From Haemophilus haemolyticus_L (GTDB lineage Bacteria > Pseudomonadota > Gammaproteobacteria > Enterobacterales > Pasteurellaceae), in NCBI RefSeq assembly GCF_003490595.1, contig NZ_QQGY01000006.1, positions 1 through 64,000 of the forward strand: 64,000 bases of DNA, written 5' to 3'. This document shows positions 10,210 to 18,968 of the stretch, piece by piece (the first letter of the stretch is position 1; each line of letters begins with the position of its first letter). Position numbers and translations under genes: made by a program. Under the pieces are notes generated by a model, which was not told the origin of the DNA, searched no databases, and worked only from the letters and a program-made list of their open reading frames with translations.

Positions 10210-10240
10210 TGAACAATCGTTCAGTGGTTTGTTTTATAAT
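10210..10240 (+). promoter_or_regulatory. Promoter with candidate repressor operator for the efflux lipoprotein
   Basis: TATAAT at 10235-10240 is a consensus -10 box. About 17 bases upstream lies the dyad TGAAC-AATC-GTTCA (10210-10223), which covers the expected -35 position. A 5+5 palindrome over the -35 of an efflux gene is the arrangement used by TetR-type repressors; no regulator gene is adjacent. The rest of 10028-10330 is AT-rich leader DNA, with a USS hairpin at 10274-10301. Confidence 0.4.
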
Positions 10241-10273
10241 TGGGTTCGCAAGGGAATAATTTTGTAAAACACA

Positions 10274-10301
10274 AAAGTGCGGTTAAAATCATCCGCACTT
10301 T
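10274..10301 (+). other. Inverted USS hairpin in the leader of the efflux gene
   Basis: AAAGTGCGG (10274-10282) pairs with CCGCACTTT (10293-10301) across a 10-base loop. It lies between the -10 box at 10235-10240 and the start codon at 10331, so it would be inside the 5' untranslated RNA. It could act as a partial terminator or simply be an uptake-sequence pair. Confidence 0.5.
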
Positions 10302-10330
10302 CCACTCATTTTCGTAAGAAGGAAAACTCA

Positions 10331-11698
10331 ATGTTTAAAATGAAAAATATCACGCTTGCTTTGTTGATGTCTGGAGCATTAGTGGGATGTGCCAATATTG
10401 GCGATTCTTATCAAACTAGCCTTGAAGATTACAAGCAATATGAAGAAATTACCAAGCAATATAATGTAAAAGAAAATTGGTGGTCATTATATAATGATGC
10501 GCAATTAAATCGCGTCGTAGAACAAGCGTTAATAAACAACAAAGATTTAGCTAAAGCAGCTGTGGCAGTAAACCGTGCGCTTTACAGTGCAAATTTAGTG
10601 GGCGCAAATTTAGTGCCTGCATTTAATGGTTCAACTTCATCTGCGGCACAACGCAGAGTTGACACAAGTGCAAACTCAGCCATTTCGCACAAAGGTTCTT
10701 TAAATGTGAGCTATACATTGGATCTTTGGCAACGTTTAGCCAATGCAGCTGATGCTGCGGAATGGTCGCACAAAGCAACCGCAGAAGACATGGAATCGGC
10801 TCGTTTATCATTAATCAATTCTGTGGTCACGACTTATTATCAAATCGCTTATTTAAATGATGCAATTAGCACAACCAACGAAACGATCAAATATTACACT
10901 GACATTGGTAATATTATGCAAACGCGCTTAGCGCAAGGTGTGGCTGATGCGGTCAGCGTTGATCAAGCGCAACAAGCAGTATTAACGGCGCGTAATAACA
11001 AATTAAATTTTGAAACCCAACGCAAAACGGCAGAACAAACCTTACGCAATCTGCTGAACTTAAAGCCAAACGATGCATTAAATATCACGTTCCCTCATAT
11101 TATGAATGTGAAAACTGCTGGGGTGAATTTGAATGTTCCTGTCTCTGTGATTGCAAATCGCCCTGATGTAAAAGCAGCGCAATTCCGTTTAAGTAGTGCA
11201 TTCAAAAATGCTAAAGCAACTCAAAAAAGTTGGTTCCCAGAGGTTAATTTAGGTGGAAGTCTATCTTCAACTGCAAGCACTGTTGGCACGGCGTTACACA
11301 ATCCTGTGGCTGCAGGCACAGTAGGAATTAGCCTACCATTCTTAAATTGGAACACCGTAAAATGGAACGTTAAAATTTCTGAAGCTGACTATGAAACGGC
11401 GCGTTTAAATTACGAACAACGTATTACCACCGCTCTCAATAATGTGGATACCAACTACTTTGCCTTTACCCAAGCGCAAAGCACATTAAGTAATTTACAG
11501 CAAACCCATAGTTACAATCAGCGTATCACGCAATATTATCGAAACCGCTATAATGCGGGCGTGTCCGAATTGCGCGAATGGTTAGTTGCAGCCAATACGG
11601 AAAAATCATCACAACTTGCAATTTTGAATGCAAAATATCAAGTGTTGCAAAGTGAAAATGCAGTATATAGCTCAATGGCGGGATATTACTCTCGTTAA
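10331..11698 (+). CDS. RND-type efflux outer-membrane lipoprotein (NodT/OprM family)
   Basis: Outer-membrane channel component of a tripartite efflux system. I chose the ATG at 10331 (455 residues) because AGAAGGA lies just upstream and the resulting N-terminus is a lipoprotein signal, MFKMKNITLALLMSGALVGC, with Cys20 as the lipidated residue. Two repeated OEP domains are visible: the early LYNDAQLNRVVEQAL segment, the RPDVKAAQFRLSSA signature at the start of the second half, and long Gln/Ala-rich helices. No periplasmic adaptor or RND pump gene is adjacent, so its partner must be encoded elsewhere. A candidate operator overlaps its promoter. Confidence 0.88.
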   Translation: MFKMKNITLALLMSGALVGCANIGDSYQTSLEDYKQYEEITKQYNVKENWWSLYNDAQLNRVVEQALINNKDLAKAAVAVNRALYSANLVGANLVPAFNGSTSSAAQRRVDTSANSAISHKGSLNVSYTLDLWQRLANAADAAEWSHKATAEDMESARLSLINSVVTTYYQIAYLNDAISTTNETIKYYTDIGNIMQTRLAQGVADAVSVDQAQQAVLTARNNKLNFETQRKTAEQTLRNLLNLKPNDALNITFPHIMNVKTAGVNLNVPVSVIANRPDVKAAQFRLSSAFKNAKATQKSWFPEVNLGGSLSSTASTVGTALHNPVAAGTVGISLPFLNWNTVKWNVKISEADYETARLNYEQRITTALNNVDTNYFAFTQAQSTLSNLQQTHSYNQRITQYYRNRYNAGVSELREWLVAANTEKSSQLAILNAKYQVLQSENAVYSSMAGYYSR

Positions 11699-11712
11699 TA
11701 AAACTAAATATA

Positions 11713-11735
11713 GGGCGTTTTTAAGCGCCCTTTTT
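11713..11735 (+). terminator. Terminator after the efflux lipoprotein gene
   Basis: GGGCG (11713-11717) and CGCCC (11726-11730) form a short GC stem followed by TTTTT, 14 bases beyond the stop codon. Confidence 0.75.
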
Positions 11736-11790
11736 AATATTACATTCCTCACTTAAGGTATATAAACCTTACCAATAAATATTCCTAAAA

Positions 11791-12420
11791 ATGAAAAAAC
11801 AACTGACTTTTTATTTTATTCGTCATGGCCGCACTGTTTGGAACGAACAAGGATTAATGCAAGGCAGTGGAGATTCTCCATTAACAGAAGAAGGCATTCA
11901 AAGTGCGGTCAAAACTGGGCAAGCTTTACAAAATGTCAATTTTATTGCGGCCTATTCGAGCTGTTTACAACGAACCATTGACACAGCCAATTATATTATT
12001 GGCGATCGAGACATTCCCTTATTCCAACATCGTGGATTAAATGAACATTATTTTGGTAGTTGGGAAGGAACAAATGTAGAACTGATCCGACCTTTGCCTG
12101 AATTCCAACAAATGATTAATGATCCTGCTAACTATAAAGCTGAATCGAATGGTGGAGAAACCTATGAACAACTAGCCAAACGAGCTATCGCAGCTGTACA
12201 AGATATTATTAAGGTTCATCAAGAAGGGAATATTTTAGTGGTATCGCATGGGCATACCTTGCGTCTATTGATTGCTTTACTCAATGGTGCAACTTGGCAA
12301 AATCACCGAGATAAAAACAAATCAGTATCTTTATTAAATACTGCTATTAGCATCATGCATTATGACAGTGAAAAAGGCTTTAGCCTTGAAAAACTAAATG
12401 ACACAACGCATTTACAATAG
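11791..12420 (+). CDS. Histidine phosphatase family protein (GpmB-like)
   Basis: 209-residue member of the histidine phosphatase (phosphoglycerate mutase-like) superfamily. The phospho-accepting histidine sits in FIRHGRTVWNEQG (about residues 9-21), and the second catalytic histidine in VVSHGHTLRLL (about residues 151-161). Family members include GpmB and several small-molecule phosphatases; the substrate cannot be read from the sequence. It is monocistronic between two hairpins. The ribosome-binding site is weak, but no better in-frame start is visible. Confidence 0.85.
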   Translation: MKKQLTFYFIRHGRTVWNEQGLMQGSGDSPLTEEGIQSAVKTGQALQNVNFIAAYSSCLQRTIDTANYIIGDRDIPLFQHRGLNEHYFGSWEGTNVELIRPLPEFQQMINDPANYKAESNGGETYEQLAKRAIAAVQDIIKVHQEGNILVVSHGHTLRLLIALLNGATWQNHRDKNKSVSLLNTAISIMHYDSEKGFSLEKLNDTTHLQ

Positions 12421-12430
12421 ATAAAAAAAA

Positions 12431-12450
12431 GCCCCTAAATCATTAGGGGC
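12431..12450. terminator. Terminator between the phosphatase gene and pepT
   Basis: GCCCCTAA and TTAGGGGC form a perfect 8-bp stem with an ATCA loop. The uninterrupted run of eight A on its left side gives a U-tract on the minus strand, so it best terminates pepT transcription. It may also stop the plus-strand gene, which ends 10 bases before. Confidence 0.8.
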
Positions 12451-12556
12451 ATCAAAAAGGAATTTATGAATAAAATCTCTAAAGTTTAGCTTTATCAAAG
12501 GAATCTCGATAAAACAAGGTCATTATATTGACTAATCTAAAGAATAGCAAGAAAAA

Positions 12557-12606
12557 TCTTTACATTTCTTTACAAATCTTTACGTTTCTTTACAGATCTT
12601 TACATT
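12557..12606. repeat. Five tandem 10-bp repeats across the pepT stop codon
   Basis: Five consecutive decamers of the form TCTTTACNNN are visible (ATT, AAA, GTT, AGA and ATT as last three bases). The pepT stop codon (12590-12592) falls inside the array. The unit is not a multiple of three, so changes in copy number would alter the last residues of PepT. Confidence 0.8.
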
Positions 12607-13828
12607 TAAGCATTTCGATAATTACTTGGACCGTCTTTTCCATGCCTTGTAAAGAAACCAACTCGTGTTTACTATGGAAATTATAGCCGCCAGTAAAAAT
12701 ATTCGGGCATGCCAAACCTTTAGAGGCTAAAAATGCCCCATCTGTACCGCCTCGAATCGGCTTATGACTTGGTTTAACCCCTACCGCTTTCATTGCTCGA
12801 TCAGCAAGTTCAATTGATTGAGGAACATTTTTTACCACATCATACATATTTTGGTAGCTATCTTGAATGTCTAACTCAATAGGCTTTTTCAAACCTTTTT
12901 TAGCATTAAATTTTTCCACCTGACTTTTAATAAAAGCTTTTCTTTGTGCGAAATTCTGCTCATCAAAATCACGAATCAAATAAGTGAGCTCCACTTGCTC
13001 AATATCGCCAGAAAAATCTTCTAAATGATAAAAGCCCGCTTTTCCATCCGTTTTTTCTGGTACTTCATCGACAGGAAAAACTTGCTGGAACTCGCAAGCT
13101 AAAGTCAGTGCATTCACCATTTTTCCTTTTGCGTAACCAGGATGAATACTCCGCCCGAAAAACCGCACTTTTGCCGTTGCAGCATTAAAATTTTCGTATT
13201 CTAATTCCCCTACTTCACCACCATCAATGGTATATGCCCAATCACAGGAAAATTTTTCCATTGGGAAATAATGGATTCCCAAGCCGATTTCTTCATCAGG
13301 CGTAAAAGCAACGCGAATATTGCAATGAGGAATATTCTCTTTTTGAAGAATGGAAAGTGCGGTCATAATTTCTGCAATTCCTGCTTTATTATCCGCCCCA
13401 AGCAAAGTGGTTCCGTCGGCAACAATCAGAGTCTGCCCGACCAATTTTTGCATAAAAGAATAATAAACAGGGCTAATAAATTCCTCGCCAATACCTAATG
13501 CAATATCTCCGCCACGATATTGCTCTATCACTTCTGGGCGTACATTTTTACCACTACATTGCGGAGACGTATCAAGATGCGCAATTAAACCAATGGTTTT
13601 CGTTAAGCTAGGATCATTAGCGGGTAAAAATGCTGTTACCACCGCATATTTACTTACTTCAACATTCTCTAAACCAAGCTGGAGGAGTTCTTTTTGCAAC
13701 TGCATGGCTAATTTCATTTGCCCGACAGAGCTAGGAGAATGCTTAGCATTAGGTTTTGATTGAGTGTCAAAAGACACATAATGTAAAAATCGTTCTAAAA
13801 GTTCTGTTTTATCTATTTGAGAAATCAT
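12590..13828 (-). CDS. pepT: Peptidase T (tripeptide aminopeptidase)
   Basis: M20-family zinc aminopeptidase that removes N-terminal residues from tripeptides. The metal-binding pattern is present: IAHLDTSPQ (His, Asp), GADNKAGIAEI (bridging Asp), TPDEEIGLG (catalytic Glu pair) and YNFHSKHE (last His). The dimerisation lid lies around residues 210-320. The 412-residue length is typical. The last few codons lie within a decamer tandem repeat. It is monocistronic, divergent from potA and followed by a U-tract hairpin at 12431-12450. Confidence 0.96.
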   Translation of the reverse strand: MISQIDKTELLERFLHYVSFDTQSKPNAKHSPSSVGQMKLAMQLQKELLQLGLENVEVSKYAVVTAFLPANDPSLTKTIGLIAHLDTSPQCSGKNVRPEVIEQYRGGDIALGIGEEFISPVYYSFMQKLVGQTLIVADGTTLLGADNKAGIAEIMTALSILQKENIPHCNIRVAFTPDEEIGLGIHYFPMEKFSCDWAYTIDGGEVGELEYENFNAATAKVRFFGRSIHPGYAKGKMVNALTLACEFQQVFPVDEVPEKTDGKAGFYHLEDFSGDIEQVELTYLIRDFDEQNFAQRKAFIKSQVEKFNAKKGLKKPIELDIQDSYQNMYDVVKNVPQSIELADRAMKAVGVKPSHKPIRGGTDGAFLASKGLACPNIFTGGYNFHSKHELVSLQGMEKTVQVIIEMLKCKDL

Positions 13829-14124
13829 ATTCTCGCTCCTTTTAAAAATATCTTTTTTAGTTTAATGAGAAAAATAAAAAACATCTTGATATATAACAAT
13901 ATTTATAAAATTAACGAAGTAAAATTCATCGAAAGTGCGGTTAAATTTCTCGTTATTTTTATGAACGGCAGTTTTTTTACTTTCTAAGGCATTAAGTCCT
14001 TTTAATTATTAACAATTCACTATATCATAGGCGTCTATTTTTATATGTCGCCCCTGCAGTCTTGCAGGTTTTATTTCTACTCAGTACCAAATCATTGGTG
14101 AAATTAGGGAGAAAACCAAAGCTA

Positions 14125-15243
14125 GTGGAAAATCAGCTTCAAAACAAGCCTATTATTGAGCTTCGTTCAATCAAAAAATCCTATGGTTCTAACACCATTA
14201 TTAACGATTTCAATCTTACAATTAATAATGGTGAATTTGTCACTATTCTCGGCCCTTCAGGCTGTGGTAAAACCACAGTTTTACGCTTACTTGCAGGCTT
14301 AGAAGAATTGGATTCAGGTAGCATTATTTTAGATGGTGAAGATATCACCAATGTGCCAGCGGAAAAACGTCATATTAATACAGTATTCCAAAGCTATGCG
14401 CTATTTCCACATATGACAATTTTTGAGAACGTGGCTTTTGGTTTGCGTATGCAAAAAGTACCAAACGACGAAATTAAACCGCGTGTTTTAGAAGCCTTGC
14501 GTATGGTACAGCTAGAAGAGATGGCAGATCGTAAGCCAACCCAACTTTCAGGCGGACAACAACAACGTATTGCCATCGCTCGCGCCGTAGTAAATAAACC
14601 AAAAGTATTGTTACTTGATGAGTCTTTATCTGCATTAGATTACAAATTGCGTAAACAAATGCAAAATGAACTCAAAATGTTACAACGTCAGCTTGGCATT
14701 ACCTTTATTTTCGTTACCCACGATCAAGAAGAAGCGATTACAATGTCTGATCGCATCGTGTTATTACGTAAAGGTAAAATCGCACAAGATGGTTCTCCAC
14801 GTGAAATCTATGAAGATCCTGCGAACTTATTCGTTGCTCGTTTCATTGGCGAAATTAATGTATTTGAAGCAACAGTGATTGAACGTAAATCAGAACAAGT
14901 TGTACTTGCAAATGTGGAAGGTCGAGTTTGTGATATTTACACAGACATACCTGTTGAAAAAGATCAAAAACTTCAAGTACTCCTTCGCCCTGAAGATATT
15001 GTGATTGAAGAATTAGATGAAAATGAACATTCTAAAGCAATTATCGGCCACATTGTTGACCGCACTTACAAAGGAATGACATTAGAATCAACGGTAGAAT
15101 TTGATCATAATGGCATGCGTGTTCTTGTAAGTGAATTCTTTAACGAAGACGACCCACATATGGATCATAGCGTAGGTCAACGCGTAGGCATCACATGGCA
15201 TGAAGGCTGGGAGGTTGTTCTCAACGATGAAGATAATCAATAA
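14125..15243 (+). CDS. potA: Spermidine/putrescine ABC transporter ATPase
   Basis: ATP-hydrolysing subunit of the polyamine importer PotABCD. ABC motifs are all present: Walker A GPSGCGKTT, signature LSGGQQQRIAIARA, Walker B VLLLDESLSALD and H-loop FVTHDQEEA. A C-terminal TOBE domain follows (about residues 280-372). I chose the GTG at 14125 (372 residues), preceded by GGGAG; an open frame extends up to a TTG at 14062, but that leader lacks family similarity. potB overlaps the 3' end by 17 bases. Confidence 0.94.
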   Translation: MENQLQNKPIIELRSIKKSYGSNTIINDFNLTINNGEFVTILGPSGCGKTTVLRLLAGLEELDSGSIILDGEDITNVPAEKRHINTVFQSYALFPHMTIFENVAFGLRMQKVPNDEIKPRVLEALRMVQLEEMADRKPTQLSGGQQQRIAIARAVVNKPKVLLLDESLSALDYKLRKQMQNELKMLQRQLGITFIFVTHDQEEAITMSDRIVLLRKGKIAQDGSPREIYEDPANLFVARFIGEINVFEATVIERKSEQVVLANVEGRVCDIYTDIPVEKDQKLQVLLRPEDIVIEELDENEHSKAIIGHIVDRTYKGMTLESTVEFDHNGMRVLVSEFFNEDDPHMDHSVGQRVGITWHEGWEVVLNDEDNQ

Positions 15244-16087
15244 TAAATTCCAGAAAATTACTGTTGCGATTATCTTCAGTTGGCTCATCTTCTTTGTGTT
15301 GATTCCAAACTTATTGGTATTCGCCGTAAGTTTTCTGACTAGAGACGGTAGCGACTTTTACGCTTTCCCAATCACCATTGAAAACTACACAAACTTGTTT
15401 AATCCGCTTTATGCACAAGTTGTGTGGAATTCATTGTATATGTCGGGCATAGCTACCATTATTTGCTTATTAGTTGGCTATCCATTTGCTTTCATGATGA
15501 GCAAAATTAATCCTAAATATCGACCGCTCTTATTGTTCCTTGTGGTATTACCATTCTGGACAAACTCGTTGATCCGTATTTATGGAATGAAAGTGTTTCT
15601 TGGTGTGAAAGGTGTACTTAACACTATGTTGATGGACATGGGAATTTTGAGTGAACCAATTCGCATTTTGAATACAGAAATTGCGGTAATCATAGGCTTA
15701 GTTTATTTACTATTACCATTTATGATTTTGCCGCTCTACTCTGCGATTGAAAAATTAGACGGTCGCTTATTAGAGGCTGCAAGAGATTTAGGCGCAAATG
15801 CATTCCAACGTTTCTTCCGTGTTATTTTACCACTAACCATGCCAGGCATTATCGCGGGGTGTTTATTAGTATTATTACCGGCAATGGGTATGTTCTACGT
15901 TGCAGACTTACTTGGCGGAGCAAAAGTATTGCTGGTTGGTAACGTAATTAAGAGCGAATTCTTAATTTCTCGTAACTGGCCATTTGGTTCTGCAATCAGT
16001 ATTGGTTTAACTGTTCTAATGGCATTGTTGATTTTCGTGTACTACCGCGCGAACAAACTATTGAATAAGAAAGTGGAGTTAGAATAA
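15227..16087 (+). CDS. potB: Spermidine/putrescine ABC transporter permease
   Basis: First inner-membrane permease of PotABCD, with about six transmembrane segments. The EAA loop that contacts PotA reads LEAARDLGANAFQRFFRVIL-like around residues 180-200. I prefer the ATG at 15227, inside the potA 3' end: GGGAGG lies 13 bases upstream, and the resulting 286 residues match the family. It ends in TAATG, sharing one base with potC, so translation is probably coupled. Confidence 0.94.
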   Translation: MKIINNKFQKITVAIIFSWLIFFVLIPNLLVFAVSFLTRDGSDFYAFPITIENYTNLFNPLYAQVVWNSLYMSGIATIICLLVGYPFAFMMSKINPKYRPLLLFLVVLPFWTNSLIRIYGMKVFLGVKGVLNTMLMDMGILSEPIRILNTEIAVIIGLVYLLLPFMILPLYSAIEKLDGRLLEAARDLGANAFQRFFRVILPLTMPGIIAGCLLVLLPAMGMFYVADLLGGAKVLLVGNVIKSEFLISRNWPFGSAISIGLTVLMALLIFVYYRANKLLNKKVELE

Positions 16088-16857
16088 TGAGTCGTTTACT
16101 ACGTAATGCATTTATGTTTGTGGTATACGCTTATTTGTATATCCCAATTATCATTTTGGTCACCAATTCCTTTAACGAAGATCGTTATGGTTTAAGCTGG
16201 AAAGGCTTTAGCTGGAACTGGTACGAGCGTTTATTTAATAACGACACCTTAATACAAGCAGCGATTCATTCGGTAACTATTGCATTTTTTGCAGCTACAC
16301 TAGCTACTATTGTAGGTGGATTAACTGCAATCGCACTTTACCACTATCGATTCCGCGGTAAACAAGCGGTAAGCGGAATGTTATTTATCGTCATGATGTC
16401 ACCAGATATTGTAATGGCAGTATCTTTACTTGCATTATTTATGGTTGTCGGTATTTCATTAGGTTTCTGGTCTTTATTACTAGCCCATGTGACCTTCTGT
16501 TTACCGTATGTGACCGTAACTATCTTCTCTCGCTTAAATGGCTTTGATTCCAGAATGTTAGAAGCGGCGAAAGACTTAGGCGCAAGTGAAGTGACCATTT
16601 TACGTAAAATTATCCTTCCTTTAGCATTACCTGCAGTTGTATCTGGTTGGTTATTAAGTTTCACTATTTCATTAGATGATGTTGTGGTTTCATCATTCGT
16701 CAGTGGTGTAAGTTATGAAATCTTACCATTGAGAATATTCTCTTTAGTGAAAACTGGTGTAACACCTGAAGTTAATGCTTTAGCAACGATTATGATCGTG
16801 CTTTCACTGGCTCTTGTCGTTTTAAGCCAGCTAATTACACGAAAAAATAACCATTAA
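16087..16857 (+). CDS. potC: Spermidine/putrescine ABC transporter permease
   Basis: Second permease of PotABCD, 256 residues with about six hydrophobic helices. Its EAA loop (LEAAKDLGASEVTILRKIIL) lies around residues 158-177. The start codon overlaps the potB stop by one base. It is followed by two hairpins before potD, the second a strong terminator-like structure. Confidence 0.94.
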   Translation: MSRLLRNAFMFVVYAYLYIPIIILVTNSFNEDRYGLSWKGFSWNWYERLFNNDTLIQAAIHSVTIAFFAATLATIVGGLTAIALYHYRFRGKQAVSGMLFIVMMSPDIVMAVSLLALFMVVGISLGFWSLLLAHVTFCLPYVTVTIFSRLNGFDSRMLEAAKDLGASEVTILRKIILPLALPAVVSGWLLSFTISLDDVVVSSFVSGVSYEILPLRIFSLVKTGVTPEVNALATIMIVLSLALVVLSQLITRKNNH

Positions 16858-16899
16858 GAAACAAAAGGTTTCACAAACCTTTGAATTTAAAATAGAATA

Positions 16900-16929
16900 C
16901 GCCTTGACGCACAATCAAGGCGTTTTTTT
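16900..16929 (+). terminator. Internal terminator between potC and potD
   Basis: CGCCTTGA (16900-16907) pairs with TCAAGGCG (16915-16922) and is followed by seven T. A weaker AAAGGTTT/AAACCTTT hairpin lies at 16864-16882. These lie between two genes of the same transporter, so they either attenuate potD or mark a separate potD promoter. Confidence 0.8.
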
Positions 16930-16985
16930 ATGCCTGTCATTCGGCAGGTGGTTTTTTTACGACTCTTTACGGAGAACAAACAAAA

Positions 16986-18068
16986 ATGAAAAAATTCGCA
17001 GGTTTAATTACTGCAGGCTTAGTAGCTGCAACTTTAACTGCTTGTAATGATAAAGATAGCAAAGCTGAAGCTGCAAAATCTCCGGCTACTGCCAATGACA
17101 CCGTGTACCTCTACACATGGACTGAATACGTACCAGATGGTCTTTTAGATGAGTTTACTAAAGAAACAGGCATCAAAGTTATCGTTTCAAGCCTAGAATC
17201 AAACGAAACAATGTATGCAAAACTCAAAACTCAAGGCGCAGCTGGCGGTTATGATGTGATTGCACCATCTAATTACTTTGTTTCTAAGATGGCTAGAGAA
17301 GGCATGTTAATGGAGCTAGATCACAGCAAATTGCCTGTTATTAAAGAATTAGACCCTGATTGGCTCAATAAACCTTATGATAAAGGTAACAAATACTCGC
17401 TTCCACAATTATTGGGTGCACCAGGTATTGCATTCAACACCAACACTTATAAAGGTGCTCAATTCACTTCTTGGGCTGACTTGTGGAAACCAGAATTTGC
17501 AAACAAAGTTCAGTTATTAGACGATGCGCGCGAAGTATTCAACATCGCTTTATTGAAAATTGGTCAAGATCCAAATACTCAAGATCCAGCCATTATCAAA
17601 CAAGCCTATGAAGAATTATTGAAACTACGTCCAAACGTACTTTCTTTCAATTCCGATAACCCAGCGAATTCTTTCATTTCAGGTGAAGTTGAACTAGGTC
17701 AATTATGGAATGGTTCTGTACGTATTGCTAAAAAAGAAAAAGCACCTTTAGACATGGTATTCCCGAAAGAAGGCCCTGTACTTTGGGTTGATACTCTAGC
17801 AATTCCTAAAACTGCTAAAAACCCAGATGGTGCACATAAACTTATTAACTATATGTTAGGTGCTAAAGCTGCAGAAAAATTAACCTTAGCAATTGGCTAT
17901 CCAACAGCTAACTTAGAAGCGAAAAAAGCATTACCAAAAGAAATCACTGAAGATCCAGCGATTTATCCACCAGCTGATGTATTAAAAAATAGCCACTGGC
18001 AAGATGACGTTGGCGATGCAATTCAATTCTATGAACAATATTATCAAGAATTAAAAGCAGCTAAATAA
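16986..18068 (+). CDS. potD: Spermidine/putrescine-binding protein
   Basis: Substrate-binding component that delivers polyamine to PotBC in the periplasm. The N-terminus MKKFAGLITAGLVAATLTAC looks like a lipoprotein signal with Cys20 as the acylation site, so it may be membrane-anchored. The mature part begins the type II binding-protein fold with YLYTWTEYVPDGLL and contains YDVIAPSNYFVSKM and FNSDNPANSFISGE. Length is 360. It is separated from potC by a terminator-like hairpin and followed by two USS hairpins. Confidence 0.94.
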   Translation: MKKFAGLITAGLVAATLTACNDKDSKAEAAKSPATANDTVYLYTWTEYVPDGLLDEFTKETGIKVIVSSLESNETMYAKLKTQGAAGGYDVIAPSNYFVSKMAREGMLMELDHSKLPVIKELDPDWLNKPYDKGNKYSLPQLLGAPGIAFNTNTYKGAQFTSWADLWKPEFANKVQLLDDAREVFNIALLKIGQDPNTQDPAIIKQAYEELLKLRPNVLSFNSDNPANSFISGEVELGQLWNGSVRIAKKEKAPLDMVFPKEGPVLWVDTLAIPKTAKNPDGAHKLINYMLGAKAAEKLTLAIGYPTANLEAKKALPKEITEDPAIYPPADVLKNSHWQDDVGDAIQFYEQYYQELKAAK

Positions 18069-18078
18069 TCTACAATCC

Positions 18079-18108
18079 AAAAGTGCGGATAAATTTCCCC
18101 GCACTTTT
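18079..18108 (+). terminator. Inverted USS hairpin after potD
   Basis: AAAAGTGCGG (18079-18088) pairs with CCGCACTTTT (18099-18108) 11 bases after the potD stop and ends in a T run. Confidence 0.75.
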
Positions 18109-18126
18109 CTATTCGAGATAAGTATA

Positions 18127-18162
18127 AAAATAGCCGCACTGATATTAAAGTGCGGCTATTTT
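18127..18162. terminator. Bidirectional hairpin between potD and folE
   Basis: AAAATAGCCGCACT (18127-18140) is complementary to AGTGCGGCTATTTT (18149-18162), a 14-bp stem with an 8-base loop. It sits between convergent genes and ends in A/T runs on both sides. Confidence 0.85.
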
Positions 18163-18174
18163 ATTAACTATTTT

Positions 18175-18831
18175 TTACTTCTGAACTGTAGCTAAAAATT
18201 CTTTACGAGTATCTCTATCTTCTAAGAATACGCCACCATAAGCAGATGTGACAGTATAACTATTTGTATCTCTAATACCACGAGCTTTCACACAGAAATG
18301 GGTTGCTTTCACATATACCGCGACATCATCTGTCTCAAGAATTGTTTGAAATGCTGTCAAAAGTTGTTCAGTTAAGCGTTCTTGAACCTGTGGACGTTGA
18401 GCAAAAAATGAAACGATTCGATTAATTTTAGAAAGACCAATCACCCAATCTTTTGGATAGTATGCCACACAAACTTTACCATCAATCGTAACAAAATGAT
18501 GTTCACAAGTGCTTGTTAGCGTGATGTCATTCACTTGCACCATTTCGCTGACTTTCATTTGATTTTTGATTTTCGTCATTTTAGGAAAATTGGCATAATC
18601 CATTCCGCTAAAAATCTCATCAATAAACATTTTAGCCAAACGATTTGGCGTTTCTTCCAAACTATCATCTCGCAAATCTAATCCAATCAGCTTCATCACT
18701 TCATACATGTGTTTTGCAATGCTTTCTCGACGTTCATCTTTAGCCTGTGTTGGATCAATCATAGGTGTTTCAATACCTTTTTCAATCAAGGCATTTCTTA
18801 CATTCAGTGCATCCAGTGAAATTTTGCTCAT
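18175..18831 (-). CDS. folE: GTP cyclohydrolase I
   Basis: Converts GTP to dihydroneopterin triphosphate, the first step of folate synthesis. The 218-residue protein shows the zinc ligands and active site in TSTCEHHFVTIDGKVCVAYY and the second cysteine in THFCVKARG. The substrate-binding GLSKINRIV and the QERLT segment are also present. It is monocistronic and convergent with potD. Confidence 0.96.
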   Translation of the reverse strand: MSKISLDALNVRNALIEKGIETPMIDPTQAKDERRESIAKHMYEVMKLIGLDLRDDSLEETPNRLAKMFIDEIFSGMDYANFPKMTKIKNQMKVSEMVQVNDITLTSTCEHHFVTIDGKVCVAYYPKDWVIGLSKINRIVSFFAQRPQVQERLTEQLLTAFQTILETDDVAVYVKATHFCVKARGIRDTNSYTVTSAYGGVFLEDRDTRKEFLATVQK

Positions 18832-18968
18832 AATAGTCTTTCCTAAAAAAATAATCGGCTATTCTAGCAAAGGATAATAGGATGGTAAAATGAGAAAAAT
18901 TGCAAATTTGAATGAATTAGGCTTTAGATATAGAATAGCTGACAAATTTTATCAAATAAGGATTTTCT

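Noticed and set aside
18079..18162. Two neighbouring USS hairpins read as a small RNA gene
   Set aside because: They sit between convergent genes and have the form of ordinary terminators; no promoter is evident.
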